The notes under the pieces are model-generated. The model did not search any database, was not told the DNA's origin, and was given only the letters and a program-made list of their open reading frames with translations. Positions 18,306 to 27,028 of a DNA stretch of 64,000 bases are shown here, in pieces. Source of the DNA: Bacillota bacterium. Its GTDB lineage: Bacteria; Bacillota; UBA4882; UBA8346. The position numbers were made by a program, and so were the translations under genes. How positions within the stretch are numbered: the first letter of the stretch is position 1; every line of letters starts with the position of its first letter. The DNA is taken from NCBI GenBank assembly GCA_023426245.1, contig JAFABB010000003.1, positions 124,001-188,000 of the forward strand, given 5' to 3'.

Positions 18306-19402
18306 GCTTGCTCCTTCCTTTGGAAGAGGGAAATCAGCCAAATCAACAAAACATAGCCCAAAGTATAGAAACAACCGATTCTCAAACCCAAGTCCACTAT
18401 CTCTTTATAATAGCTCTGGGTCAAGAGGGATGATAAAATCAATAAAATCCCAATAATCAAAAAGAGAAGCCATTTTGATTGGGAATTTTTCAAACCCAGA
18501 AATTCGCAAAGCCCTTTGGAGATTACAATCAACAAACTGCCCACGGTCACTAACGCAAAGGGTATAAATATCATAAAGTAAATCGTCGTGATGAAATTTT
18601 GGAAAAAATAACTGGGGGCAAATTCGGTAATATTCAATAAACTCATCACCGGCCATTGGTAGCGTTCAATCCCTTTAACCCCGAAAGCCCCGACGATTGC
18701 CAGTGAAGTTGCTCCTAAAATGAATGTCCCGCTGACTAAAGTCAAGATTACCGATTTAAAATTATTGCGCAGGCTTTCATGGCCGTTGAAAGAAGCTAGA
18801 ATCCAGACCGGCGAAAAGATCAGCAACCACAGATCCCATTTTTTTAAATACCCTAAATCCCGGTAGATATTGACTGGATGAATATTGAGGAAATTAACCT
18901 GACGGAAACTTAAGATCAGGATTACAAGCAATAACGGCAACAGCACCAACATGACCGAAGATAACCTTCCCAAAGCCTCCTCGCCGAGCAACGCTATATA
19001 TCCGGCGATAAATATAAAAGCCAGTGTAGATATGAAACCCGGCGTCCGGAAAAGAATAACTGTCGAAACTTCATCGGTAGCTCTCCGGGTAAGTAGGACG
19101 ACGAGAATAAGAATAACCATCAGCCAGAGGGGCGTTGCGATTTTGCCGACCGGTCCCAACAGATTATCGGCCCAATGGATAATCGATTGATCCGGGTATT
19201 TATCGGCCAAGGATTGAATGAGCCATAAACTGACGATGGTGATTAGGCATCCGATGAATATAACCAAATATGTATTGGCGCCTGCGCTTTGGTTGATCAT
19301 GTTCCGGCTGAATGAATAGCCGAAGGTTATCAAAGATAACAATACAATCGGGATAAAAAGTTTACTGCTTAAAGCGCCCCCTGGCGCATCCGTTCTTTGC
19401 AT
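18302..19402 (-). CDS. Spore germination permease-like protein, GerB family
   Basis: The B subunit of the receptor, 366 residues, with about ten TM helices and similarity to amino acid permeases (endospore germination permease). Start at ATG 19402, eight bases after AAGGAG; the longer frame to 19432 has no such site. GerB subunits of this type bind the germinant amino acid or sugar in B. subtilis and B. megaterium receptors. It overlaps gerC by four bases and follows gerA by 112 bases. Confidence 0.92.
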   Translation of the reverse strand: MQRTDAPGGALSSKLFIPIVLLSLITFGYSFSRNMINQSAGANTYLVIFIGCLITIVSLWLIQSLADKYPDQSIIHWADNLLGPVGKIATPLWLMVILILVVLLTRRATDEVSTVILFRTPGFISTLAFIFIAGYIALLGEEALGRLSSVMLVLLPLLLVILILSFRQVNFLNIHPVNIYRDLGYLKKWDLWLLIFSPVWILASFNGHESLRNNFKSVILTLVSGTFILGATSLAIVGAFGVKGIERYQWPVMSLLNITEFAPSYFFQNFITTIYFMIFIPFALVTVGSLLIVISKGLCEFLGLKNSQSKWLLFLIIGILLILSSLLTQSYYKEIVDLGLRIGCFYTLGYVLLIWLISLFQRKEQA

Positions 19403-19514
19403 CTGTCCGCTCCTTTTGGGACTCCCTGACAAGCGATAGGTTTCGGTCGATAACTAAATTCAGCTTCCTTTGATGTTTGGCTGGCTCGCGCTAGAATCAC
19501 CTTTCGCAAATCCC

Positions 19515-20942
19515 CTAATTGTCGGGATATTGTTGGCCCCGGGTGGGCTGATTGGGTTTTGCTGCCTGGGGACGTTTTAAACGCATCCAGTGAGGCGCCC
19601 GGATAATTGAATCAAGTGCGCCGGTAGTTTGCCATGGCCCCCAGGGCACTGCAAACGGGGTACCGAAAGAGGTCAGACCGGCAAGATGGGCTGCTATGAA
19701 GACTTCACTTAGAATAAAGCCATAGAAACCCAAAATTGAGGCCCCCAAAATCATAATATACTTTAAAATTCTCCAGGTCAGCCCGATGGGATACTGGGGG
19801 CTGGAAAAGGAAGCGATGGCTGAAATGCCTACCACAATCAATGTCGGTACCGAAATATAACCCGTTTCTATGAGAGCAAATCCGATGACGATACCAATGG
19901 TGGCGCCCAAGGTTTGATTGGTCCCGCGCGGGAGCCGCAGTCCCGCCTCGCGGAGCAGTTCCACTATGGCCTCTGCAACCAGCACTTCCCAGTATAAAGG
20001 GAAAGGCAATCCAATCCGGAACCCGGCTATGGTTAATCCCAAACTAATGGGCAGGAGTTGGGGACTGCTGCCAATCAGGGCGATATACAGACTCGGCAAA
20101 GCGATGGCCAGCAGGTTCCCGAAAAAACGGACAATCCGAATGAAACTCCCGGACCAGTAATCAAAATAATAATCATCCGGCGCTTGATAAAGATCATTTA
20201 AAGTAATAGGGACGATAATGACTTCCGGGGCATTGTCCATCATGATGGCTACCCGGCCCTCCAGGATGGACCCCACGATTTTATCAGGCCGTTCCGAGGT
20301 CAAAGAGAGAGGCAAGGTGGTTCGCTTGTTATCCTTAATAAATTCTTCCAGGTACCCCGGTTCTAAAACGCCGTCAATATTGATTTTGGATAACCTTTTT
20401 TTAACTTCCGTTACCAGATCGGGATTGGCCACATCCGATAAGTACACCACCGCTACCTTGGTTTGAGTACGGCGTCCAACCGTTAATTCATCGGCTTGGA
20501 GATGGGGATCGGGCAACCGGCGGCGGATCATGCTTAAATTATCGTAGATATCTTCGACAAAACCATCCCGTGGGCCGCGAACCGCGGATTCATTTACCGG
20601 TTCGGAGGGAACTCTTTTCACCATCGAGCTGGTCAATACTGCTATTGGTTCTTCATAAGGCAAATAGATAATGGTAGTTCCTTGGTATAAATGAAAATGG
20701 GCCGGAAGATCCGGAGTCCCCTTCAACACTTTACCGGCGGCGCTAAATAAAATTTCCGACAGCGAACCCGAATTATTTTGGGTTAAAATCTCAATAACCG
20801 GATCCGGATCGGTTAAACCCCGTAAGAATGCGATTTGGACCGGGACATGGTCTTTGGACTCAATGGCCCGGATTTCCAAGTCAATTGAGTTATGGAGAGA
20901 ATCTATCAGTTCGGAAATGGCTGGGTTGGAATTTGTACTCAT
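19515..20942 (-). CDS. Spore germination protein, GerA family
   Basis: The A subunit of the receptor, 475 residues, near the usual length. An N-terminal soluble domain is followed by a membrane domain of about four to five helices from residue 245 on. Family motifs seen include SSMVKRVPSEPVNESAVRGPRDGFVEDI-type text near 107-134, IRRRLPDPHL near 138 and GRVAIMMDNAPEVIIVP near 228-244. GerA subunits assemble into a pentameric ion channel that releases cations on germination. A proline-rich tail ends the protein. Confidence 0.94.
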   Translation of the reverse strand: MSTNSNPAISELIDSLHNSIDLEIRAIESKDHVPVQIAFLRGLTDPDPVIEILTQNNSGSLSEILFSAAGKVLKGTPDLPAHFHLYQGTTIIYLPYEEPIAVLTSSMVKRVPSEPVNESAVRGPRDGFVEDIYDNLSMIRRRLPDPHLQADELTVGRRTQTKVAVVYLSDVANPDLVTEVKKRLSKINIDGVLEPGYLEEFIKDNKRTTLPLSLTSERPDKIVGSILEGRVAIMMDNAPEVIIVPITLNDLYQAPDDYYFDYWSGSFIRIVRFFGNLLAIALPSLYIALIGSSPQLLPISLGLTIAGFRIGLPFPLYWEVLVAEAIVELLREAGLRLPRGTNQTLGATIGIVIGFALIETGYISVPTLIVVGISAIASFSSPQYPIGLTWRILKYIMILGASILGFYGFILSEVFIAAHLAGLTSFGTPFAVPWGPWQTTGALDSIIRAPHWMRLKRPQAAKPNQPTRGQQYPDN

Positions 20943-21081
20943 GATTTTATTTTTTTCAAATTATACGTTCTAATGCATCGTTTTTTTGGTAAAAGAAAAA
21001 CAGAAGGCATTAAACCCGGCGGATTGGTTTTCCTAAAACAAAAAAACCACATCTCTGCGTATCCAGGTTCCTATGGCTAAA

Positions 21082-21335
21082 ATGCTTTTTCTACCTCCAA
21101 GGGAGCTTTTTCTCGATCGGAGGGAGAAAATCGAAGCAAATAACAAGGAATTTGTATATCAAAGGGAGGAATTCGAAGCAAATAACAAGGATTTTCTATC
21201 CCGGAGGGAGCTTTTTCTCGATCAAAGGGAGAAAATCGAAACAAATAAGGAGCTTTTTCTACCTCGGAAGAAGCGTTTTCTAGATCAAAGGGAGCTTTTA
21301 GTAGCTCAGAGGGAGTTTTTTGCAAAAATGATTTG
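21082..21335. repeat. 21-bp-periodic repeat array (array 1)
   Basis: About twelve degenerate units of mainly 21 bases (18-24), typified by GAGCTTTTTCTCGATCAAAGG, run head to tail. T-rich tracts recur every two helical turns. Both strands are open here because the period is a multiple of three. The plus frame would encode heptads such as RELFLDQ and REKIEAN, starting at ATG 21073 without an RBS, so I read this as a DNA repeat rather than a gene. A single similar unit occurs at 46598-46619 and an array of the same period but different sequence at 58190-58480. The rest of 20943-21483 shows no gene; a short CATAG/CTATG hairpin lies at 21417-21432. Confidence 0.75.
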
Positions 21336-21483
21336 GGAATTTAGGAACGGGTATTTTTTTAATCCCGATTTGGAAAAACTGCCTTCGCCTCGCCCTCTCG
21401 GCTTTGCGCCCCAAATGCATAGTCACGGCTATGGGCGAAAAAGGATCTGTGAATTATCCTTAGAACATAGGGGACACAGAAGA

Positions 21484-22116
21484 TCAAGCCTTTATTTTTA
21501 CCAAAAAGGGTTTGGTTTTGTTAATGACGGGGTCCATGACAATGCCGGTGCACAGAATGGAAATCACGGTGCCAATACCGATTTTGCCGCCAAACACGAT
21601 TCCTAAGATGCCTAAAAGCGCATCAAAGATGATTTTTGCCGTTTTATATTTTAGTTTGCTGTGCTGATAAATGATAGCCACGATTGCCTCGAGAGGTCCC
21701 AGCCCAAAATCCACCGCAACGTAAATGCCCAGTCCCACCCCCATCAGCAAGGTGCCTACTGCGGATACCGCAATTTTATAAGGAAATGCCAGAGAAACCA
21801 GGTTTAAAGGGCCTATCACTGCGGAGGCCAGGTTGACATACAAGCCCAGCATAAACGTGCAAAGGACCGTACCTACACTGATGTGTTTTCGGGCCAGGAT
21901 CAAAAGCACCAACAGAAAGACTGCGTTGGCAAGGATGTTCGCGTTCCCCTGCGAGATATGGATCAAATTGTGGAGGCCGTCTGCAAATGTGCCCATCGGG
22001 GAAGAGCCGAGCTCCACCGAATACAAAAAGGCCAGCCCGATACCATTGATAAAAAGTCCGAAACTAATCACCAGAATTCGAATCATTAGACGTTTGATTT
22101 GTTCCTGTGATTTCAA
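21484..22116 (-). CDS. YczE/YitT-like integral membrane protein
   Basis: A 210-residue protein with five to six TM helices. Start at TTG 22116, because AGGAG lies seven bases before it; the open frame to 22182 lacks a comparable site. The pattern SFGLFINGIGLAFLYSVELGSSPMGTFADGL near the N-terminus and a second related repeat (GLGIYVAVDFGLGPLEAIV) match the YczE/YyaS family, in which two similar halves occur. Function of the family is poorly known; YczE in B. subtilis is linked to lipopeptide production. It is divergent from the lacI-type gene of the nucleoside block, and they share a 361-base intergenic region. Confidence 0.75.
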   Translation of the reverse strand: MKSQEQIKRLMIRILVISFGLFINGIGLAFLYSVELGSSPMGTFADGLHNLIHISQGNANILANAVFLLVLLILARKHISVGTVLCTFMLGLYVNLASAVIGPLNLVSLAFPYKIAVSAVGTLLMGVGLGIYVAVDFGLGPLEAIVAIIYQHSKLKYKTAKIIFDALLGILGIVFGGKIGIGTVISILCTGIVMDPVINKTKPFLVKIKA

Positions 22117-22277
22117 AGTGGGTCTCCTCGCTGTTAGGATCATTTCCGATCCATCAACCATTAAGTTTATCGTTTTATCCAACCGTTCAATTGAAACGGC
22201 ATCCGTTTTTTCTTACGAAAAAACATCATGAACATTCATTTTTGTATCTCAATAAGCATTTTATCAGGGAGATTTGC

Positions 22278-22338
22278 ATTAGTCAACCATAAAACATTAA
22301 TTTCCATAGCATTTACTTTTCGATGCGGATTGACTAAT
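22278..22338 (+). promoter_or_regulatory. Candidate operator dyad overlapping the promoter of the nucleoside operon
   Basis: Perfect 9-base inverted repeat ATTAGTCAA (22278-22286) and TTGACTAAT (22330-22338), flanked by GCA/TTTGC on the outside. The right arm covers the -35 element. A regulator binding both arms 52 bases apart could form a small loop. The LacI-family protein encoded just downstream is the obvious candidate, but this is inferred. Confidence 0.45.
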
Positions 22339-22359
22339 TTGCAATCTGTGGTGTATACT
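22330..22359 (+). promoter_or_regulatory. Sigma-A-like promoter for lacI and the ECF operon
   Basis: TTGACT (22330-22335) and TATACT (22354-22359) separated by 18 bases, about 118 bases before the chosen start of the LacI-family gene. Confidence 0.55.
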
Positions 22360-22477
22360 TTATGGAGTGGTAGATAAAACGTTAAACTTACTTGAGTTGA
22401 TTTCTCATTCTGAAATATTGGCCAGTTGCTTTCAAGTTTTAGATGCAATCCAGATCGATATACGAAGGTGGAGTGTC

Positions 22478-23488
22478 ATGGGCGCGACAATTAAAGACGT
22501 CGCCAAAAAGGCGGGCGTTTCCCCGACCACGGTTTCTCTGGTTTTTAATAACCGGGAATCAAGAGTTTCCGAAGCTACCAGGGAACGGGTAATGGCTGTT
22601 GCCAGAGAGTTAAACTATTATCCGAACCATTTTGCAGCCAGTCTGGTTACCAAGAGATCCCATATCATCGGCGTGGTTTCCGATTCGGTCAATATCTTTT
22701 CCGCCCAGGTTATCAGCGGTATCGTCAAACAAGCAAAGCGGGAAGGCTATCAGGTTGTTCAGGTCAGCGCCTCCCAGGAAAGTGAAGACGACATCGAATA
22801 TCTCAATATCTTTTTGAACCAGGGAATCGATGGCGTAATCTTCCCCCATTCCTCCATTGGCAGTCTGAAAAATTTGAAAAGCGGATTTCAATCGGTGATC
22901 CGTTCGGGTATTCCGGCGATCGCCATGGACGTCGAAATTGACGGCGCCACTTCCTGTGCGGACGCATGTGACCACGTTTACGGCGGATATTTGGCAACCC
23001 GCCATCTGATCGTTTACGGGCACCGCAAGATCGGCGCCATATCCGGCCCGAAAGACTATGTCAGTTCCGTAAAACGTTTGGACGGTTACCGTAAGGCGTT
23101 GGAAGAGGCGGGAATCTCTTTCGACCCTTCGCTGGTTTACAGCGGCAACTACAAACTGGAAAGCGGTCAAGACGCCCTGCCGTATCTTCTGGGCAAAGGG
23201 GTAACCGCGATTTTCGCATTTAACGATATGATAGCCCTCGGCCTTTATAAAGCCATTCGCAATTACCGGATGTCCATTCCAAAAGATATTTCCGTCATCG
23301 GATATGACGATATCTTCATTTCCGATGTTTTGGAGGTTCCGCTTACCACAGTTCATATTCCCATTGAGGATATCGGGAGACGCGCCGCGCAGGAACTTAT
23401 CGCGCTGATTGAAAATAAGCAGCCGGCCGCAGAACTGAAAAAGATTGAGCCTGTTCTGATGGTACGCGCCAGTACCAGGAGAATTTAG
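22478..23488 (+). CDS. LacI-family transcriptional regulator
   Basis: A 336-residue regulator. Start at ATG 22478, preceded by AAGGTGGAG; the frame upstream to 22367 lacks an RBS. The N-terminal HTH is clear (ATIKDVAKKAGVSPTTVSLV, then hinge helix YYPNHFAASLVTKRS), followed by a periplasmic-binding-protein-like effector domain (IIGVVSDSVN, PAIAMDVEIDGATSCADACD, AIFAFNDMIALGLY, ISVIGYDDIFISDVLEVPLTTVHIP). It heads the nucleoside operon and probably responds to a nucleoside or pentose phosphate (inferred). Confidence 0.92.
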   Translation: MGATIKDVAKKAGVSPTTVSLVFNNRESRVSEATRERVMAVARELNYYPNHFAASLVTKRSHIIGVVSDSVNIFSAQVISGIVKQAKREGYQVVQVSASQESEDDIEYLNIFLNQGIDGVIFPHSSIGSLKNLKSGFQSVIRSGIPAIAMDVEIDGATSCADACDHVYGGYLATRHLIVYGHRKIGAISGPKDYVSSVKRLDGYRKALEEAGISFDPSLVYSGNYKLESGQDALPYLLGKGVTAIFAFNDMIALGLYKAIRNYRMSIPKDISVIGYDDIFISDVLEVPLTTVHIPIEDIGRRAAQELIALIENKQPAAELKKIEPVLMVRASTRRI

Positions 23489-23731
23489 CTGTCCCGCAGA
23501 CTTTTTCAATATAAAAGAAAAGACTGAAATCCGTTTCCAGAAAGAAGACGGAGGAAAGGCCCTTCCGGAGTTGAAAGAAACAGGGGCTATTCCATGCTGG
23601 AGGAGGTGTTGCCGGCCCAAAAAGCAGACCGAAAACCAAGTTGTTACGGCTTCGACTTTACTTTGATGTTGTAACGCTGGTCTATGCAACAAAAACATCA
23701 ATCGGAAACACAAAAAGGGAGGGTATTTCAA
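23489..23731 (+). other. Long leader between lacI and the ECF S-component gene
   Basis: No gene seen. The stretch holds a hairpin CGGAGGAA/TTCCGGAG (about 23550-23571) and a loose dyad GTTAC/GTAAC (about 23644-23674). It could be a regulatory leader, but I recognise no known riboswitch. Confidence 0.3.
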
Positions 23732-24352
23732 ATGAGTGAAAAACCAAAACGTTCAATTCGAGAAGACTTTTCCATGCTGGCTTTACTGACGATACCGATT
23801 GCCGTAGCCGTAAACTTTGTCGGGTCACAGATCCATCACGTCCTGTCCCTGCCGCTCTTTTTAGACACCATCGGTACATTTTTCGTGGCAATGCTTTGCG
23901 GTCCGTGGGTCGGCGCCTTGACGGGCCTCATCGGCAACCTGGTGCTGGGTATCACCAATCCCAGCGCGATTCCGTTCGCGGTGACCAGCGTTGCGGTTGG
24001 CCTTACAGCGGGCTTCCTGGCACGTGCCAAAATGTTCGATGGCTGGTGGAAACTGGTGATTACCATTATTGTGACATCCCTGGTATCCACGATTACCTCA
24101 GCGCCGATTGCTGTTTTGGTATTCGGTGGGGTAACCAGTTCCGCAGATTCGTTGTTTGCCGCAACCCTGATGGCTTCCGGCGTGAACATCTGGAAAGCTG
24201 TCATCGGTACCAGCCTGTTGTTTACCTGTATCGACAGAATCATCGCCATCATTGTCACCTGGTTAATCATTCGGGTGATTCCGGCCAGAACCCTGATCAA
24301 ATATAGTCTGGGTAAAAATTACATCAAAAACTCCCATTCCAAGGTGGCGTAA
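23732..24352 (+). CDS. ECF transporter S component (substrate-binding membrane subunit), nucleoside candidate
   Basis: A 206-residue membrane protein with about six hydrophobic helices. Start at ATG 23732, with AAAGGGAGGG upstream. Its size, the pattern SLPLFLDTIGTFFVAMLCGPWVGALTG-like text near residues 38-64, and the T and A subunits directly downstream identify it as an S component of a Group I energy-coupling factor importer. The operon continues into uridine phosphorylase, so a nucleoside such as uridine is the best guess. I do not recall an established nucleoside-specific ECF S family, so the substrate is inference from context. Confidence 0.8.
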   Translation: MSEKPKRSIREDFSMLALLTIPIAVAVNFVGSQIHHVLSLPLFLDTIGTFFVAMLCGPWVGALTGLIGNLVLGITNPSAIPFAVTSVAVGLTAGFLARAKMFDGWWKLVITIIVTSLVSTITSAPIAVLVFGGVTSSADSLFAATLMASGVNIWKAVIGTSLLFTCIDRIIAIIVTWLIIRVIPARTLIKYSLGKNYIKNSHSKVA

Positions 24353-24369
24353 GCCGGAAGTAAAAAGGC

Positions 24370-24413
24370 AGGTGCCGCCTTAGAGGCCTGTGAAGGGTGA
24401 AAAGGGCGGCGCC
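24370..24413 (+). repeat. Hairpin between the ECF S and T genes
   Basis: Stem AGGTGCCGCC/GGGCGGCGCCT with a loop of about 23 bases, no T-run. It sits in a 78-base gap and could tune the relative amounts of S and T subunit or protect mRNA ends. Speculative. Confidence 0.35.
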
Positions 24414-24430
24414 TATAAGGAGTCAAACAT

Positions 24431-25222
24431 ATGTACAGAGAACGACTGAATATTGTTAAGAAAAATCCCATTGCCGCATTGTATCCATCGGCAAAGGGAT
24501 GGATTGTCATCCTGTATTGCATATGCGTAGCCATTCTGGCAACCATTCAGGTAAACGGTTATGCATTTTATCTGATTCCGTTTTTTATAACGGTTCCGGT
24601 TCTTTTTGCCGTCAGCGGCATCTGGAAGAGGTTTTTTACCTTATATAAAGGCATATTTATCTTTATCGCCTTCATATTTGTCGTGCAAACCCTGGTGATT
24701 CGAAGCGATGTGGTCCTATACCATTTCGGAATCATCAATATCTATCAGGAAGGTCTTCGGCGTGCGATTTTCCTGTGTTTTATCATCCTGAACGTCTCCG
24801 GTATCCTTTTATGGTTGTTCCAGACGACTGAAACGAAAGAAATGACTTGTGCCCTGGAAAGAATGGGAATCAGTTACAAAGCTTCTTTTGTCTTTTTATC
24901 GACCTTTCAGATGATTGAAGTCCTCGGAAAAAGTTCCAAGACCATTATGAATGCCCAAAGAGCGCGCGGCATTGAAACGGAGGGAAATTTATTGGTGCGT
25001 TGCAAAGCCTTTTTCCCAATGATTGTCCCTCTGGTGGTAGGCTCGATCATGAATACGGAGGAACGGGTATTAACTCTCGAATGCAAGGGATTCGACACCC
25101 AATGCCCCAAAACGCGTTTGCTGGAGCTGAGAAAATCGGGAAATGAATGGAAAGCGATTGGGTTTTCCGCAATCGTAACGGCAGCCATATTGATTGGGAG
25201 GATTATGCTGTGGGTAATGTAA
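24431..25222 (+). CDS. ecfT: ECF transporter transmembrane coupling subunit EcfT
   Basis: A 263-residue membrane protein starting after AAGGAG. Helices cluster in residues about 30-145 and at the C-terminus. The two coupling helices carry the Ala-Arg-Gly motif: QRARGIETEG near residue 177 is plain, and TLECKGFDTQC near 217-227 is its second, altered copy (usually containing ARGF or similar). It couples the A1/A2 ATPases to the S component. Its end overlaps the next gene by 13 bases. Confidence 0.9.
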   Translation: MYRERLNIVKKNPIAALYPSAKGWIVILYCICVAILATIQVNGYAFYLIPFFITVPVLFAVSGIWKRFFTLYKGIFIFIAFIFVVQTLVIRSDVVLYHFGIINIYQEGLRRAIFLCFIILNVSGILLWLFQTTETKEMTCALERMGISYKASFVFLSTFQMIEVLGKSSKTIMNAQRARGIETEGNLLVRCKAFFPMIVPLVVGSIMNTEERVLTLECKGFDTQCPKTRLLELRKSGNEWKAIGFSAIVTAAILIGRIMLWVM

Positions 25223-26073
25223 TTGAATTTAAAAATGTAACATATACCTATCCTCTGTCCGGCAAACCGGCCATTAAAAATATGAATTTTCAAATCGAGG
25301 CAGGAAAATTTTACGGTGTAATCGGCGAAAACGGTTCCGGAAAGACCACACTTTGCTCGCTGATACGCGGTTTTGCGCCCAATTTTTATAAGGGCGAGTT
25401 GGAAGGGGAAGTTCTCGTGGACGGAAAGCCGACCATAGAGTATGGTCCGGGGGAGCTCGCCTTGAAGATCGGTTATGTATTTCAGAATCCTTTTAATCAA
25501 ATCAGCGGAGTCAAGGATACGGTCTTTGAAGAAGTGGCCTTCGGGCTCGAAAACTTCGGGGTAGATCCCGACGAAATCGAGCAGCGCGTTGTCGATGTGA
25601 TGGAAATGACGGATATAACGGCTATCGCGTTTAAAAATCCCTTTGAGCTATCAGGCGGGCAGCAACAGCGCGTGGCGCTTGCGTCCACCATTGTGTTGAA
25701 GCCGGATATTCTGGTAATCGATGAACCCACTTCCCAACTGGACCCGGAAGGAACCGAAAGTGTATTTAAAATTATCAGTGAGATGAAAAGCGAGCGCAAA
25801 ACCATCCTGTTGGTGGAACACAAGGTGGATCTGATAGCGGAATATGCCGATGAGATTCTCGTTCTCAAAGACGGTGAATTGATAAAATCAGGACCCAAAC
25901 AGGCTATTTTATCGGATATATCCCTTCTGGAAAAAAATGTCCAGCTCCCTCAAATGGCAATACTGGGCCATGCCTTAAGGGAACAGGGAATGGTGTTTGA
26001 TGAGATACCGATTACGGAAAGTCAGGCTGTAGAGGTTGTCAAGAGTCTTCTTGTAAAAGGAGGGAAACTTTAA
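25210..26073 (+). CDS. ecfA1: ECF transporter ATPase EcfA1
   Basis: A 287-residue ATPase. GTG 25210 is chosen, with GGGAGG eight bases upstream, giving MGNVIEFKNVTYTYP, a normal beginning for the family. Walker A is GENGSGKTT, the Q-loop FQNPFNQI, the signature ELSGGQQQRVALA is canonical, and Walker B is ILVIDEPTSQLDPEG. It overlaps ecfT and its stop shares one base with the next ATPase start, so the subunits are translationally coupled. Confidence 0.93.
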   Translation: MGNVIEFKNVTYTYPLSGKPAIKNMNFQIEAGKFYGVIGENGSGKTTLCSLIRGFAPNFYKGELEGEVLVDGKPTIEYGPGELALKIGYVFQNPFNQISGVKDTVFEEVAFGLENFGVDPDEIEQRVVDVMEMTDITAIAFKNPFELSGGQQQRVALASTIVLKPDILVIDEPTSQLDPEGTESVFKIISEMKSERKTILLVEHKVDLIAEYADEILVLKDGELIKSGPKQAILSDISLLEKNVQLPQMAILGHALREQGMVFDEIPITESQAVEVVKSLLVKGGKL

Positions 26074-26900
26074 TGGCCTATATCACACTGGATCACGTCA
26101 GTTATGAATACCCCGGCGGCTTTTTGGCCGTTGACGATATCAGCATGGAGATTGAAAAAGGTGAAAGCATTGCCATTATCGGCCAGAATGGGGCCGGGAA
26201 AACCACGACCGTCAAAATGCTCAACGGCCTTTTGCGCCCTACCAAGGGGAATGTGATTATCGGCGATATGAACAGTAAAGATTATACCATTGCCCAGATG
26301 AGCCGGGCCGTTGGGTATGTGTTTCAGAACCCGGATGATCAGATTTTCCATTCGACCATTGATGAAGAAGTCGCTTTTGGTACCAAGGTGCTGAACAAAA
26401 CAGCGGAAGAAACCAGAAAACTGGTGGATTATGCTCTGGAAATTACCAATTTGACTCAATTCAAAGATGAAAACCCATTTAACCTTCCTTTTTCAATGAG
26501 GAAATTTATCTCCATCGCTGCGATTATCGCCATGGACACGCAGGTGATGATTTTTGACGAACCCACGGCCGGCCAGGACAGGTCCGGAAACCTCCGGCTT
26601 TCTTCGATACTGGAGCATCTGCATACTAGGGGCAAAACCTTGGTGACGATTTCCCATGACATGGAATTTGTGGTAAAGAACTTTAAACGCGTGGTGGTTA
26701 TGGCTAATAAAAAGATCGTCACCAGCGGCTCTCCGTCGGAAATATTTTGGAATTTTGAGGCGCTGGAGAAAGCTATGCTCAAACAGCCTTATGTCAGCCG
26801 GCTCTGCAGAACGCTGAACCTGGGTGAGGGAATTGTCACCATGGAGGAAACCGTACAGGCGATCCGCAAATCGGCTAATGGAGGGGCAACTCCTTCATAG
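26073..26900 (+). CDS. ecfA2: ECF transporter ATPase EcfA2 with degenerate signature motif
   Basis: A 275-residue ATPase. Walker A (GQNGAGKTT), Q-loop (FQNPDDQIF) and Walker B (VMIFDEPTAGQD) are intact, but the LSGGQ signature is replaced by LPFSMRK at residues 138-144. In the A1/A2 dimer that signature serves the Walker A site of A1, so one ATP site should be consensus and the other degenerate. Asymmetric sites are known in other ABC systems. Start ATG 26073 overlaps the A1 stop. The next gene, uridine phosphorylase, begins 129 bases on. Confidence 0.9.
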   Translation: MAYITLDHVSYEYPGGFLAVDDISMEIEKGESIAIIGQNGAGKTTTVKMLNGLLRPTKGNVIIGDMNSKDYTIAQMSRAVGYVFQNPDDQIFHSTIDEEVAFGTKVLNKTAEETRKLVDYALEITNLTQFKDENPFNLPFSMRKFISIAAIIAMDTQVMIFDEPTAGQDRSGNLRLSSILEHLHTRGKTLVTISHDMEFVVKNFKRVVVMANKKIVTSGSPSEIFWNFEALEKAMLKQPYVSRLCRTLNLGEGIVTMEETVQAIRKSANGGATPS

Positions 26901-26940
26901 TCGGTCCATGTATTAATCCGGTATTTTTGATATTTCCCTT

Positions 26941-26979
26941 GAGAAACAGGCGTCCGGATATCCGGAAAGCCTGTTTCTC
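26941..26979 (+). repeat. Strong hairpin in front of uridine phosphorylase
   Basis: Arms GAGAAACAGGC (26941-26951) and GCCTGTTTCTC (26969-26979) pair over 11 bases, and the loop contains the palindrome CCGGATATCCGG. No T-run follows (CCAAAACC), so an mRNA-stabilising or attenuation role is more likely than simple termination. Confidence 0.55.
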
Positions 26980-27028
26980 CAAAACCAATCGATCTATTGA
27001 AATGATTCAACCAGGAGGAACAGCTAAA

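Noticed and set aside
21082..21335. Possible CRISPR array
   Set aside because: Units are 18-24 bases, degenerate and contiguous, with no spacers of constant length and no cas genes.
21073..21606. 177-residue plus-strand ORF and 82-residue minus-strand ORF over array 1
   Set aside because: No RBS, both strands open because of the 21-base period, and the C-terminal part of the plus ORF runs into the antisense of the YczE-like gene.
23489..23731. Possible riboswitch in front of the ECF S component
   Set aside because: Hairpins exist but no known aptamer consensus was recognised.
22610..23731. 373-residue minus-strand ORF opposite the LacI-family gene
   Set aside because: Antisense frame of a clear LacI protein, with no RBS or domain.
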